64,000 bases of DNA from G965227875 sp965227875 (GTDB lineage: Bacteria; Pseudomonadota; Alphaproteobacteria; Rhizobiales; JAJFHC01): contig OZ245783.1 of assembly GCA_965227875.1 (NCBI GenBank), positions 4,092,001-4,156,000 on the forward strand. The letters are read 5' to 3'. This document shows, in pieces, positions 34,951 to 43,941 of the stretch (position 1 is the stretch's first letter; each line of letters begins with the position of its first letter). The position numbers were made by a program, and so were the translations under genes. The notes under the pieces are model-generated. The model was given only the letters and a program-made list of their open reading frames with translations. It was not told the origin of the DNA and did no database searches.

Positions 34951-35688
34951 ATGTTCGATCTGAGCGGCAAGGCGGCCCTGGTGACGGGCGCGACCGGGGG
35001 CATAGGCCGGGCGATCGCCGAGGCGATCCACGCCTCGGGCGGTTCCGTGGCACTGTCGGGAACGCGGGAGAACGTTCTCGAAGAGGTGGCGGCGGCACTT
35101 GGCGACCGCGTGGCGGTCGTTCCATGCAACCTCTCGGACACCGACCAGGTCGAAAGCCTCGTGTCACGCGCCGAGGAAGCTCTCGGCGGACTGGATATCG
35201 TCGTCAACAATGCAGGGCTCACGCGTGACAATCTCGCCATGCGTCTGAAGAACGAGGACTGGGACGACGTCATTTCGGTCAACCTCACGGCCGCATTCAA
35301 GATTGCGCGGGCGAGCCTGCGCGGGATGATGAAGAAGCGGTGGGGCAGGATCATCGGAATCACTTCGGTGGTCGGCGTCACCGGCAATCCCGGCCAGGCC
35401 AACTACGCTGCGTCGAAGGCGGGCATGATCGGCCTCTCGAAGTCACTCGCCCATGAAGTCGCCAGCCGCGGTATCACGGTCAACTGCATCGCGCCGGGCT
35501 TCATCGCCACGCCCATGACCGATGCCCTGAACGAAAAGCAGCGGGACGGGATAATCCAGACGGTGCCGGCCGGGCGTCTCGGAAAGCCGGAAGAAATCGC
35601 CGCGGCGGCGGTCTATCTTGCAAGTGAAGAAGCGGCCTACGTGACCGGCCAGACGATCCACGTCAATGGCGGAATGGCCATGATCTGA
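34951..35688 (+). CDS. fabG: 3-oxoacyl-ACP reductase
   Basis: FabG reduces beta-ketoacyl-ACP with NADPH in fatty-acid synthesis. The 245-residue SDR has TGATGGIG at residues 12-19, NNAGLTRDNL, the catalytic Ser in ITSVVGVTG and the YAASKAG Tyr-Lys pair, and ends TGQTIHVNGGMAMI as FabG proteins do. It lies 49 bases downstream of fabD and is probably on the same transcript. Confidence 0.95.
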   Translation: MFDLSGKAALVTGATGGIGRAIAEAIHASGGSVALSGTRENVLEEVAAALGDRVAVVPCNLSDTDQVESLVSRAEEALGGLDIVVNNAGLTRDNLAMRLKNEDWDDVISVNLTAAFKIARASLRGMMKKRWGRIIGITSVVGVTGNPGQANYAASKAGMIGLSKSLAHEVASRGITVNCIAPGFIATPMTDALNEKQRDGIIQTVPAGRLGKPEEIAAAAVYLASEEAAYVTGQTIHVNGGMAMI

Positions 35689-35892
35689 CGGTCGTTTCAA
35701 CTTGGCGAGGCATGCTGGTCATCCAGAATAAAGTGTGATACGAAGCGCGCGGCTTTCTGGGCTTAGAAACTGCTGCATCCTGCTACGCAAGCTCTGGAAA
35801 CTGCCGGAAAACTGTGCAAATTTGCTGCGGTGTGCAAGTCTGGTTCGACCGTTCCGGGCTCGTTTGACCGCAACCATTCTGAGGACAAGAAT

Positions 35893-36129
35893 ATGAGCGA
35901 CGTAGCTGATCGGGTGAAAAAAATCGTTGTCGAGCATCTCGGCGTAGAAGCGGACAAGGTGACCGAGAACGCCAGTTTCATCGACGATCTCGGCGCTGAC
36001 AGCCTGGACACGGTCGAACTGGTGATGGCGTTCGAAGAAGAGTTCGGCTGCGAAATTCCCGACGACGCCGCGGAAACCATCCAGACGGTCGGCGATGCCG
36101 TGAAATTCCTTTCGGAAAACACCGCCTGA
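35893..36129 (+). CDS. acpP: Acyl carrier protein
   Basis: This 78-residue acidic four-helix protein carries growing acyl chains on a 4'-phosphopantetheine attached to Ser37 in the DLGADSLDTVELVM motif. The start at 35893 follows GAGGACAAGAAT and gives the usual MSDVADRVKKI N-terminus. A 204-bp gap upstream suggests that it has its own promoter as well as read-through from fabG. A stable stem-loop follows the gene. Confidence 0.97.
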   Translation: MSDVADRVKKIVVEHLGVEADKVTENASFIDDLGADSLDTVELVMAFEEEFGCEIPDDAAETIQTVGDAVKFLSENTA

Positions 36130-36141
36130 AGATCCTGTCTG

Positions 36142-36172
36142 GCGGCAGACGATTGCATATACCGTCTGCCGC
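36142..36172 (+). terminator. Stem-loop downstream of acpP
   Basis: GCGGCAGACG (36142-36151) pairs perfectly with CGTCTGCCGC (36163-36172) around an 11-nt loop. It starts 13 bases after the acpP stop. Without a T run it is more likely a partial terminator or a 3'-end stabiliser, which could help keep acpP mRNA more abundant than fabF. Confidence 0.45.
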
Positions 36173-36274
36173 ACGATCCTCCCCGATTCCCGTTCCGGAC
36201 AGTCCCGCACACGGTGTGCAAAACCGCAGCGTATGGGGTAGGGTGACGATTATTCAGATTCGGGAAACATCTGC

Positions 36275-37540
36275 ATGAGACGCGTTGTCGTTACTGGTCT
36301 TGGGCTTGTCACACCTCTCGCCTGCGGTGTCGAGGAGACTTGGAGTCGGCTGATTGCCGGGCAGTCCGGCGCCGCGAAGATCGAATCGTTCGACGTGTCC
36401 GATCTCGCCTGCAAGGTAGCGTGCGAGATTCCGCGGGGCGACGGGTCCGACGGGACCTACAATCCAGATGACTGGATGGAACCCAAGGAGCAGAAGCGCG
36501 TCGACGGTTTCATCGTCTACGCGATGACGGCGGCCGTGCAGGCGGTCGAGGATTCCGGCTGGAAACCCGACGACTACGAGAATCTCATCCGCACCGGTGT
36601 CATGATCGGTTCCGGCATCGGTGGTCTGCGCGGCATCGAGGAGACGTCGCTGTTGCTCGCCGAGCGCGGGCCGCGGCGCATCAGCCCGTTCTTCATCCCC
36701 GGCCGCCTGATCAACCTGGCCTCGGGTTACGTCTCCATCCGGTATGGCTTCAAGGGGCCGAACCACTCGGTCGTCACCGCGTGCTCGACAGGCGCGCACG
36801 CGATCGGTGACGCTGCGCGGCTGATCGCGCTGGGTGATGCCGAGGTGATGGTCGCGGGCGGTGCGGAGTCCGCCGTTCACCGTCTCGGCATGGCGGGTTT
36901 TGTCGCCTGCCGTGCACTGTCCACCGGGTTCAACGACGAACCGACGCGGGCCTCGCGGCCATACGACAAGGACCGTGACGGCTTCGTCATGGGTGAAGGT
37001 GCGGGTGTCGTCGTGCTCGAGGAACTCGAGCATGCAAAGGCGCGCGGTGCCAACATCTATGCGGAAGTGATCGGATACGGCCTTTCGGGCGACGCCTATC
37101 ACATCACCGCACCGGCGGAAGACGGTGACGGTGGCTACCGCGCCATGAAAGCCGCCATCGACAGGGCGGGCATCGAACCCGGTGAAATCGATTACATCAA
37201 CGCGCATGGGACCTCGACACCCCTGGGCGACGAAATCGAGCTGGGAGCGGTCTGCCGGATACTCGGTGACGACGCGTCGAAGGTCTCGATGTCGTCCACG
37301 AAATCCGCGATTGGCCATTTGCTTGGCGCGGCGGGGTCCGTCGAAGCGATATTCTGTGCTCTTTCGATCCGTGATAATGTCGTGCCTCCGACGCTGAATC
37401 TCGAGAATCCGTCGGTCGACACGGAAGTGGACCTCGTGCCGCTGAAGGCGAAGGAAAAGAAGGTCGACGTGACCTTGAGCAACTCGTTCGGATTTGGTGG
37501 GACAAACGCCTCTCTGGTGTTCAAGAGGTACACTGGTTGA
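36275..37540 (+). CDS. fabF: Beta-ketoacyl-ACP synthase II
   Basis: FabF condenses malonyl-ACP with acyl-ACP. The 421-residue thiolase-fold enzyme has the Cys-His-His triad: Cys170 in VTACSTGAHAIG, His311 in NAHGTSTPLGD, and Lys343/His348 in KSAIGHLLGAAG. The C-terminus has the conserved NSFGFGGTNASLVF. It lies 145 bases after acpP and 34 bases before mltG. Confidence 0.96.
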   Translation: MRRVVVTGLGLVTPLACGVEETWSRLIAGQSGAAKIESFDVSDLACKVACEIPRGDGSDGTYNPDDWMEPKEQKRVDGFIVYAMTAAVQAVEDSGWKPDDYENLIRTGVMIGSGIGGLRGIEETSLLLAERGPRRISPFFIPGRLINLASGYVSIRYGFKGPNHSVVTACSTGAHAIGDAARLIALGDAEVMVAGGAESAVHRLGMAGFVACRALSTGFNDEPTRASRPYDKDRDGFVMGEGAGVVVLEELEHAKARGANIYAEVIGYGLSGDAYHITAPAEDGDGGYRAMKAAIDRAGIEPGEIDYINAHGTSTPLGDEIELGAVCRILGDDASKVSMSSTKSAIGHLLGAAGSVEAIFCALSIRDNVVPPTLNLENPSVDTEVDLVPLKAKEKKVDVTLSNSFGFGGTNASLVFKRYTG

Positions 37541-37574
37541 CGGACGGGCCAAGCCGGGAGCTGTGAAAAAGTAG

Positions 37575-39194
37575 ATGTCCGGCAATTATGAAGACTACGA
37601 CTACGACGAAGACCCCGGCGGTCGGTCCGAACCGGCCGTGCCCCGGCGCAAGGGCGTGGTCCGTCGCGTGGCCGGTTTTTTCAACGTCCTCTTCGCGCTG
37701 GGCATGGTCGCCGTCGTATGCGTCGCGGCCGCATTCTTCCTTGGCCGGATGGAATACAACGCGCCTGGTCCCCTGACCGCCGAATCCAGCACGATCATCG
37801 CACCGGGATCGGGACTTTCCAGGATTGCACACCAGCTCGAGGATGGCGGATTCATCTCCGACGCGCGGCTCTTCATCGCGGCCGCCTTTCTGCAGGATGC
37901 GAAAAGCAGGCTGAAAGCGGGCGAATACAAGTTCGCAGCCCGTACGAGCATGAACGAAATCATGGACGATCTCGTTGCCGGTCGCTCCGTACAGCACAAG
38001 ATCACAATCCCTGAAGGACTGACGACGACACAGATCGTCGACCGGGTTCTCCAGCATGAGGTTCTGGTGGGTGAACTCGAGAACATGCCCGAAGAAGGGA
38101 CGCTCCTGCCGGATACCTATGTGTTTCTGCGCGGCACGACACGCCAGGAGGTGATCGCCAGAATGCAGGCGGCCCAGAAGTCCGCCATGGAAAAACTCTG
38201 GACCCAGCGCATGGAGAACCTGCCGTTCTCGACGCGCCGCGAAGCCGTCATCCTCGCGTCTATCGTGGAGAAGGAAACCGGTCTGGCGTCCGAACGTGGC
38301 AAGGTCGCCGGTGTGTTCGTGAATCGACTGGCAAAGAAGATCCGCCTCCAGTCCGATCCCACCATCATCTACGGGATCGTCGGTGGAAAGGGCATCCTCG
38401 ACCGCCCGATCCGCAAGAGCGACATTGCGAAGAAGACACCCTACAACACCTATCAGATCGATGGTCTACCACCGACGCCGATCGCCAATCCCGGTATCGA
38501 TGCGCTCAAAGCCGTGCTTCAGCCGGTGAAGACGGACGCTCTCTATTTTGTGGCCGACGGAACCGGGGGACATGCTTTCGCGAAGACCCTGAAGGAGCAC
38601 AGGGCCAATGTGCGCAAGTGGAGAAAGATAGAACGAGAACGCAAGAAGGCGCTCGAGGAACAGAAGGAGGAACAGGAGTCCTCCCTCGATGCGGACCCGT
38701 CCGGTGCGAGCCACGACGCGGCATCCCTCGCAGCACCTCCGCCTCCACCACCTCTGGCGGAAAAGACCGCGGAACGCGATACTGCCGAGGCGGGCGAGGA
38801 CAAGGACACCCGACAGGATCTCTTTCCTTCCGTTTCAGGCGGTGCGTCTCTCGTATCGTCGGCCAAGGCGGCACCTGCAATCGAAACCGTATCTGTATCT
38901 TCGAATGTCAACACGGCAAAGCCTGAAGCCGGAACCCGTGTCGCGACCGTGGACGTCAAGCCGGATGAAAGGGGGCTCTCTGTCCCGGGTGCCAAACTCG
39001 GCGTATTCGTCGTTCCCGTTCCGAGACTGCGTCCGGAGCGCGCGGGAGAAATCCAGCAGGGTGACGACGACAGTGAGGAAGCCACCGAAGCTGAGCCGGA
39101 AAAGGTTACGAGCGTACGCCGTGTCCGGAAACGGGCTGCGCCCGCGGTCCCGAAGCACCGTCGCCAGTCAGACCGGATCGATGTCAGCCGATAG
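37575..39194 (+). CDS. mltG: Endolytic murein transglycosylase MltG with long C-terminal extension
   Basis: MltG is an inner-membrane lytic transglycosylase that cuts nascent glycan strands. An acidic cytoplasmic tail (YEDYDYDEDPGG) precedes one transmembrane helix (about residues 36-58), then the LysM-like and YceG domains. The active-site motif VEKETG is at residues 231-236, with DPTIIYG and YNTYQIDGLPPTPI downstream. The YceG domain ends near residue 360. A further ~180 residues are low-complexity, with a charged helix, a proline run and a basic end. Common MltG proteins are about 330-390 residues, so this tail is unusual. Confidence 0.92.
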   Translation: MSGNYEDYDYDEDPGGRSEPAVPRRKGVVRRVAGFFNVLFALGMVAVVCVAAAFFLGRMEYNAPGPLTAESSTIIAPGSGLSRIAHQLEDGGFISDARLFIAAAFLQDAKSRLKAGEYKFAARTSMNEIMDDLVAGRSVQHKITIPEGLTTTQIVDRVLQHEVLVGELENMPEEGTLLPDTYVFLRGTTRQEVIARMQAAQKSAMEKLWTQRMENLPFSTRREAVILASIVEKETGLASERGKVAGVFVNRLAKKIRLQSDPTIIYGIVGGKGILDRPIRKSDIAKKTPYNTYQIDGLPPTPIANPGIDALKAVLQPVKTDALYFVADGTGGHAFAKTLKEHRANVRKWRKIERERKKALEEQKEEQESSLDADPSGASHDAASLAAPPPPPPLAEKTAERDTAEAGEDKDTRQDLFPSVSGGASLVSSAKAAPAIETVSVSSNVNTAKPEAGTRVATVDVKPDERGLSVPGAKLGVFVVPVPRLRPERAGEIQQGDDDSEEATEAEPEKVTSVRRVRKRAAPAVPKHRRQSDRIDVSR

Positions 39195-39313
39195 GATTCA
39201 ACCGTTGTGCAATCGGCGTCGGGGGGCGTCTTTACATTGACCGATTTTCAAATCCGCGTGCGCGGTCCTGCGACGCTTCATCATCTCAACAAGTTCAACG
39301 CGTGTCGGCCCCG

Positions 39314-40201
39314 ATGACGATCCGGAGCATGACCGGCTTCGCCCGTGCCGATGGGGAAGACGAACGCGTGAGCTGGCACTGGGAACTCAGGACGGTCAAC
39401 GGCCGCGGCTTCGATGTGCGCGTCCGGTTGCCGTCGGGTCTCGAACGGCTTGAGCAGTCTGTGCGGGAACGCCTCGCGAAGCATGTTCGCCGTGGCAATT
39501 GCCAGGTGAGCCTCCAGCTCTCGTCGAAGGACAGCATGTCCGGCGCGGTCTCGGTCAACGAGGAACTGCTTGAGCAGGTTCTGGCTGTCGCAACTTCGAT
39601 TTCGGATCGTGCGAACGTTTCACCGCCCACGGTCGACGGTCTGCTGGCCATTCGCGGCGTCCTGGAATTCGATGAACGCGAAGCGGTTCCCGCCGATGGG
39701 GAAACGGAAGGGCGCATCCTCAAGAGCCTCGAAAACGCTGTCGTCGCGCTCGACACCGCCCGACGCGGGGAAGGCGCCAGGCTCCGGGAAACAATCCGTC
39801 AACAGATCGAACGGATATCCGAACTGGCCGGGCGCGCACGAAATGCGCCGGCGCGGTCCACCGAGGCGATCCGGGCGCGTCTGGCGCAACAGGTTTCGTT
39901 GCTTCTGGATGCATCTGCGGCCCTCGATCCCGACAGGCTGCACCAGGAGGCGGCCATCATTGCGGCAAAGGCCGATATCCAGGAGGAGCTTGATCGCATA
40001 TCCGCGCATATCCAGGCCGCGCACGAGCTTCTCGATTCGAATGAACCGGTCGGACGCAAGCTGGATTTCCTGAGCCAGGAGTTCAACCGCGAATCCAACA
40101 CGATCTGCTCGAAGTCGAACGACTCGGAACTCTCCTCGATCGGCCTGGAACTGAAAGCGGTGGTCGACCAGATGCGTGAACAGGTTCAGAACATTGAGTA
40201 A
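39314..40201 (+). CDS. yicC: YicC family endoribonuclease-like protein
   Basis: The 295-residue protein begins MTIRSMTGFARADG, the hallmark of the YicC family, and ends with its DUF1732 region (GRKLDFLSQEFNRESNT, SNDSELSSIGLELK, VDQMREQVQNIE). YicC proteins have been reported as endoribonucleases affecting small-RNA stability. I chose ATG 39314 by family; an in-frame GTG at 39302 adds four residues and neither has a strong ribosome binding site. Its end overlaps the proposed gmk start, matching the usual yicC-gmk pair. Confidence 0.9.
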   Translation: MTIRSMTGFARADGEDERVSWHWELRTVNGRGFDVRVRLPSGLERLEQSVRERLAKHVRRGNCQVSLQLSSKDSMSGAVSVNEELLEQVLAVATSISDRANVSPPTVDGLLAIRGVLEFDEREAVPADGETEGRILKSLENAVVALDTARRGEGARLRETIRQQIERISELAGRARNAPARSTEAIRARLAQQVSLLLDASAALDPDRLHQEAAIIAAKADIQEELDRISAHIQAAHELLDSNEPVGRKLDFLSQEFNRESNTICSKSNDSELSSIGLELKAVVDQMREQVQNIE

Positions 40202-40844
40202 CTCATCCAATGCAGCGCCGATCGAAAGACGCGGACTCATGCTCGTTCTTTCCTCCCCGTCCGGCGCGGGAAAGACGACACTGTCGCGCCGGCTGCTGGC
40301 TGCGGATCCGTCGATTTCCATGTCGGTGTCGGTCACGACCCGTCCGCCGCGTCCGGGCGAGGTCGACGGCACGGACTATCACTTCATCTCGACCGAGGAA
40401 TTCGGCCTCATGCGCAACCGCGACGAGTTGCTCGAATGGGCCAAGGTCTTCGACAATTATTACGGCACGCCACGCGGGCCGGTGGAGAAGAGCCTGTCCG
40501 AAGGCCGCGACGTGCTGTTCGATATCGACTGGCAGGGAACGCAGCAACTGGCCGAAAAGATGCGTTCCGACCTGGTCCGGGTCTTCATCCTTCCGCCGAC
40601 GGCCGCCGCCCTGGAGCAAAGGCTCACGTCCCGGGCCCAGGATCCGCCGGAGGTCGTGGCAGGGCGGATGGCCCGGGCGTCCGACGAGATAAGCCACTGG
40701 GCCGAGTATGACTATGTGCTCGTGAACGACGACCTCGAGCGCTGTGGCCGCGACGTGGCGGCAATTCTCACGGCCGAACGCATGAAACGCACGCGCAGGA
40801 CCGGTCTTTCGGATTTCGTGCGCGGGCTTCAGGCGGGGCTGTAG
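40194..40844 (+). CDS. gmk: Guanylate kinase
   Basis: Gmk phosphorylates GMP to GDP. The protein has RRGLMLVLSSPSGAGKTTLSR (P-loop), the GMP-binding region SVSVTTRPPRPGEVDGTDYHF and DVLFDIDWQGTQQL. I take TTG 40194, overlapping the yicC stop, giving 216 residues; GTG 40176 or ATG 40239 are alternatives, but the latter would cut into the family's usual N-terminal RRG segment. It is the last gene of the fabD-to-gmk run. Confidence 0.93.
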   Translation: MSNSSNAAPIERRGLMLVLSSPSGAGKTTLSRRLLAADPSISMSVSVTTRPPRPGEVDGTDYHFISTEEFGLMRNRDELLEWAKVFDNYYGTPRGPVEKSLSEGRDVLFDIDWQGTQQLAEKMRSDLVRVFILPPTAAALEQRLTSRAQDPPEVVAGRMARASDEISHWAEYDYVLVNDDLERCGRDVAAILTAERMKRTRRTGLSDFVRGLQAGL

Positions 40845-40897
40845 ACTGAGGGTCTGTTGGTAGCGGAACGGTACCGCTCAGATCTTCCGGAGTTCAG

Positions 40898-41878
40898 ATG
40901 ACGCTGGCAATCACCATGGGCGATCCGGCCGGGATCGGGCCGGAAATCATCGTCAGGCTCTTCGCGGAAGGCAAGGCGGCTTCCGACGCGATCGTGATCG
41001 GGGACCTGAAGGTTCTCGAGCGCGTGGCCGGGGAGATCGCACCGGACCTGCCCGTCATCGGTATCGCCGGTCCGGGGGAGAATTCCGCGGAGGAACCTGT
41101 CCTGCCGGTGCTTCAGGTCGGCGAACTGGCGGACGATATCGTGACAGGACGGGTCGATGCCAGATGCGGCGCTGCTTCGTTCGACTATGTCCGGACGGCG
41201 ATCGGGCTTGCCCTGGAACGAAAAGTTTCGGGCATCGTAACCGCGCCTATTCACAAGGAAGCGCTGTCGCTGGCGGGGGTCCCGTATCCCGGGCATACGG
41301 AGATGCTGGCCGACCTCACCGGCACGGACGACTTCGCCATGATGCTGGCGAACGATTCGCTCAAGGTGATACTCACCACGATCCACGTGGCATTGCGGGA
41401 CGTGCCGGCCCTTATCACGATCGAACGCGTGCGCAGGACGGTACGGCTTGCCTGCCGGGCCTGCGAGCAACTCGGCATAGTCTCTCCCAGGGTGGCCGTC
41501 GCAGGTCTGAATCCGCACGCGGGCGAGCACGGGCTGTTCGGTGACGAGGACGACAGGGTCCTGCGCCCGGTCGTGGAGGAGTTCCGCAACGACGGTCATG
41601 ACGTCAGCGGTCCGTGGCCGGGAGATACCGTTTTCATGAGGGCCCGCAGGGGCGAGTTCGATATCGTGGTCGCCCAGTATCACGACCAGGGTCTGATCCC
41701 CGTCAAGCTTCTGGGAATCGACGATGGTGTGAACGTGACCGTGGGCCTCCCGTTCATCCGGACCAGCGTCGACCATGGCACCGCCTTCGACATTGCCGGG
41801 AAGGGGATTGCGGACCATGCCAGCCTTGTGGCAGCGTTCGAGTTCGCCCGGCGATTTGCGCCGGAGGCAGAGCGATGA
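40898..41878 (+). CDS. PdxA2-type 4-phospho-hydroxyacid dehydrogenase
   Basis: This 326-residue protein belongs to the PdxA family, which oxidises a 4-phosphorylated 3-hydroxyacid with NAD+ and a divalent metal, often with decarboxylation. Metal and substrate motifs are present: ITMGDPAGIGPEI, TAPIHKEALSLAG, YPGHTEMLADLTG, NPHAGEHGLFGDED, AQYHDQGLIPVK and TSVDHGTAFDIAGKG. The forms 'PAGIGPEI', 'KEAL' and 'HDQGLIPVKLLG' resemble the PdxA2 subfamily (D-threonate/D-erythronate catabolism) more than the vitamin B6 enzyme. No DUF1537 kinase partner is nearby. Its stop overlaps the next gene (ATGA), so it works with that fusion protein. The subfamily call is from motif memory. Confidence 0.8.
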   Translation: MTLAITMGDPAGIGPEIIVRLFAEGKAASDAIVIGDLKVLERVAGEIAPDLPVIGIAGPGENSAEEPVLPVLQVGELADDIVTGRVDARCGAASFDYVRTAIGLALERKVSGIVTAPIHKEALSLAGVPYPGHTEMLADLTGTDDFAMMLANDSLKVILTTIHVALRDVPALITIERVRRTVRLACRACEQLGIVSPRVAVAGLNPHAGEHGLFGDEDDRVLRPVVEEFRNDGHDVSGPWPGDTVFMRARRGEFDIVVAQYHDQGLIPVKLLGIDDGVNVTVGLPFIRTSVDHGTAFDIAGKGIADHASLVAAFEFARRFAPEAER

Positions 41879-43485
41879 CGCCTTTGTTCATATTCATGCT
41901 GACGCACAACGACCGCACCGTCGAGGATGCCCGGCACCGCTTCGCGTCTATATCTTCCTGCAGGGTGGACGTCGTCGGGTTCAAGGATATCGGCCTGCCA
42001 AAATCCGAACTGGCGCAACTCAACCACGACATTCAGGCAAGCGGACGGAAATCCGCGCTCGAGGTCGTCAGTCTCGATGAGGAGTCCGAAGCCAGATCGG
42101 CTCGAATGGCGGTCGAGATCGGCGTCGACTTCCTGCTGGGCGGGACCCGCCCGGCGATTGTCCTGCCGATCATTGCGGGAGCGGCCATCCGGTACTATCC
42201 CTTCTGCGGCGTCGTGGAAGACCATCCGAGCCGGCTGGTCGGAAACCTTGAGGACATCGCGAAGGACGCGGCGCGGCTGACGGCCATGGACGGCGTGGAC
42301 GGTGTCGATCTTCTCGCCTATCGCTGGGATGGAGACGTCGCAAAGATGGCCCGCAGGGTGGTGGAAAAGTGCCACGGACCCGTCATCGCGGCGGGAAGCA
42401 TAGACCGGCCGGAGAAGATCGAAGCATTGTGCAGGGCTGGCGTTGCGGGCTTCACCGTTGGAACAGCCGCGTTCGAAAAGAAATTCAACAGTCGCTCAGA
42501 CAGTCTCGCGGGACAGATCGACGCGATATCGGAAATAGCCGGAGAAGTCGGAATGAGTATCTCTCGCGAGATGATCGTGGAAGCCGCGGAGCGCATCGGG
42601 GACCGGGTTCGCAAGACGCCTGTTATGCTGGCCGACCGGCTGGACGGGGCGGGGAATGCGGAAGTGATCCTGAAGCTGGAGTCGCTCCAGCATTCCGGAT
42701 CTTTCAAGGCGAGGGGCGCGTTCAACTCGCTGCTCTCGATGGACATACCTGAAGCGGGCGTGGTTGCGGCGTCCGGCGGAAATCACGGCGCGGCAGTGGC
42801 ATTCGCCGGCATGAGGCTGGGTGTACCCGCGGAGATATTCGTACCGGATATCGTGTCTCCCGCGAAGCTTGACCGTCTGCGCAGGTACGGCGCCAATGTT
42901 CACGTGATCCCGGGTGTCTACGCCGACGCTCTGGAGGCATGCAACGAGCACCAGCATCGCACCGGTGCGCTTTCGATCCACGCTTATGACGCCCCCACGG
43001 TCGTCGCGGGGCAAGGCACAACCGGGCGCGAGATCGCCGAACAGATCCCCGGGGTCGACACGATCTTCGTTGCCGTCGGAGGCGGTGGCCTGATAGGCGG
43101 CATTTCCTCGTGGTTCAGTGGCGACGCCCATGTCATCGGCGTCGAGCCTGAATCGTGCCGGTCGCTCGCCGCCGCGCTCGAAGCCGGCCATCCGGTCGAC
43201 GTCGATGTCAGCGGACTTGCGGCGGATGCCCTTGGCGCCCGCAAGGTGGGCGACATTGCGTTTGGCGCGGCGGAGAAATTCGTCGACCGGGTCATCACGC
43301 TCAGGGACGAGGATATCCTGGCTGCCCAGCGCCATCTCTGGTCGGAGTACCGTGTGGCGGCCGAACCGGCTGGTGCCGCCGCACTGGCGCCCTTGCTGAC
43401 CGGTGCGTACCGGCCGCGTGAGGGTGAGAAGATCTGCGTCCTGATCTGCGGCGGCAACACCGACCCGGCAAAGCTGGCCGCCTGA
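41875..43485 (+). CDS. Fusion of a TIM-barrel-like domain with a PLP-dependent threonine/serine-dehydratase domain
   Basis: The 536-residue protein starts inside the stop of the PdxA2-type gene (ATGA). Residues 1 to about 205 look like a TIM barrel of the phosphate-binding kind, ending GPVIAAGSIDRPEKIEALCRAG and GFTVGTAAF, the usual C-terminal phosphate loops of HisA/TrpF-like barrels. I do not recognise its exact family. Residues 227-536 are a fold-II PLP lyase: Lys278 in SGSFKARGAFN, the SGGNHGAAVAF loop, GGGGLIGGIS and a late CGGNTD. There is no ACT domain, as in catabolic dehydratases. An internal ATG at 42553 with GGAG eight bases upstream could start the lyase separately. Confidence 0.75.
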   Translation: MTPLFIFMLTHNDRTVEDARHRFASISSCRVDVVGFKDIGLPKSELAQLNHDIQASGRKSALEVVSLDEESEARSARMAVEIGVDFLLGGTRPAIVLPIIAGAAIRYYPFCGVVEDHPSRLVGNLEDIAKDAARLTAMDGVDGVDLLAYRWDGDVAKMARRVVEKCHGPVIAAGSIDRPEKIEALCRAGVAGFTVGTAAFEKKFNSRSDSLAGQIDAISEIAGEVGMSISREMIVEAAERIGDRVRKTPVMLADRLDGAGNAEVILKLESLQHSGSFKARGAFNSLLSMDIPEAGVVAASGGNHGAAVAFAGMRLGVPAEIFVPDIVSPAKLDRLRRYGANVHVIPGVYADALEACNEHQHRTGALSIHAYDAPTVVAGQGTTGREIAEQIPGVDTIFVAVGGGGLIGGISSWFSGDAHVIGVEPESCRSLAAALEAGHPVDVDVSGLAADALGARKVGDIAFGAAEKFVDRVITLRDEDILAAQRHLWSEYRVAAEPAGAAALAPLLTGAYRPREGEKICVLICGGNTDPAKLAA

Positions 43486-43523
43486 GCCGGGGACGTCGGG
43501 CCGAAAGCTGCCCGTGCCCCCGT

Positions 43524-43883
43524 TTACGCGCTTTCGCCCGACCAGACAGCGAGTTCGTTGCCGTTCGGATCGACGAAATGAAACCGTCTTCCTCCGGGAA
43601 AGGAAAAGATGTCCTTCCTGATCGTGACGCCGGCGTCAATGACCGCCTGCCTGATGCCCTCCAGATCGTCGGCGTAGAGGACGACGAGGATGCCGGGGCC
43701 GTTGACCGGCAATCCCGGTTCGCCATTGAACCCGCCTTCCACCTGCGCGCCGGTGAAACTGATGTATTCGGGACCCCAGTCCTGAAACTCCCAGCCGAAC
43801 ACCTCGCCGTAGAATCTCTTGGTCGCGTCCGTATCCCGCAGCGGAAACTCTATGTAGTTGATCGATCTGTCGATGTTGGCCAT
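43524..43883 (-). CDS. VOC (glyoxalase/bleomycin-resistance fold) protein
   Basis: The 119-residue protein has the paired beta-alpha-beta-beta-beta modules of the vicinal-oxygen-chelate superfamily: INYIEFPLRDTDATKRFYGEVFGWEF at the start and GRRFHFVDPNGNELAVWS at the end, with metal-type residues in the usual strands. The start at 43883 fits the fold; the frame upstream runs across the promoter region. It is divergent from a LysR gene with an inverted repeat between them, so it is the likely target of that regulator. The substrate is unknown. Confidence 0.85.
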   Translation of the reverse strand: MANIDRSINYIEFPLRDTDATKRFYGEVFGWEFQDWGPEYISFTGAQVEGGFNGEPGLPVNGPGILVVLYADDLEGIRQAVIDAGVTIRKDIFSFPGGRRFHFVDPNGNELAVWSGESA

Positions 43884-43941
43884 TTCCCGTGCTCTCCTGC
43901 AGTCCGGCGTTGAAACGATAGGCAAGATAATGGGTGTCCCG

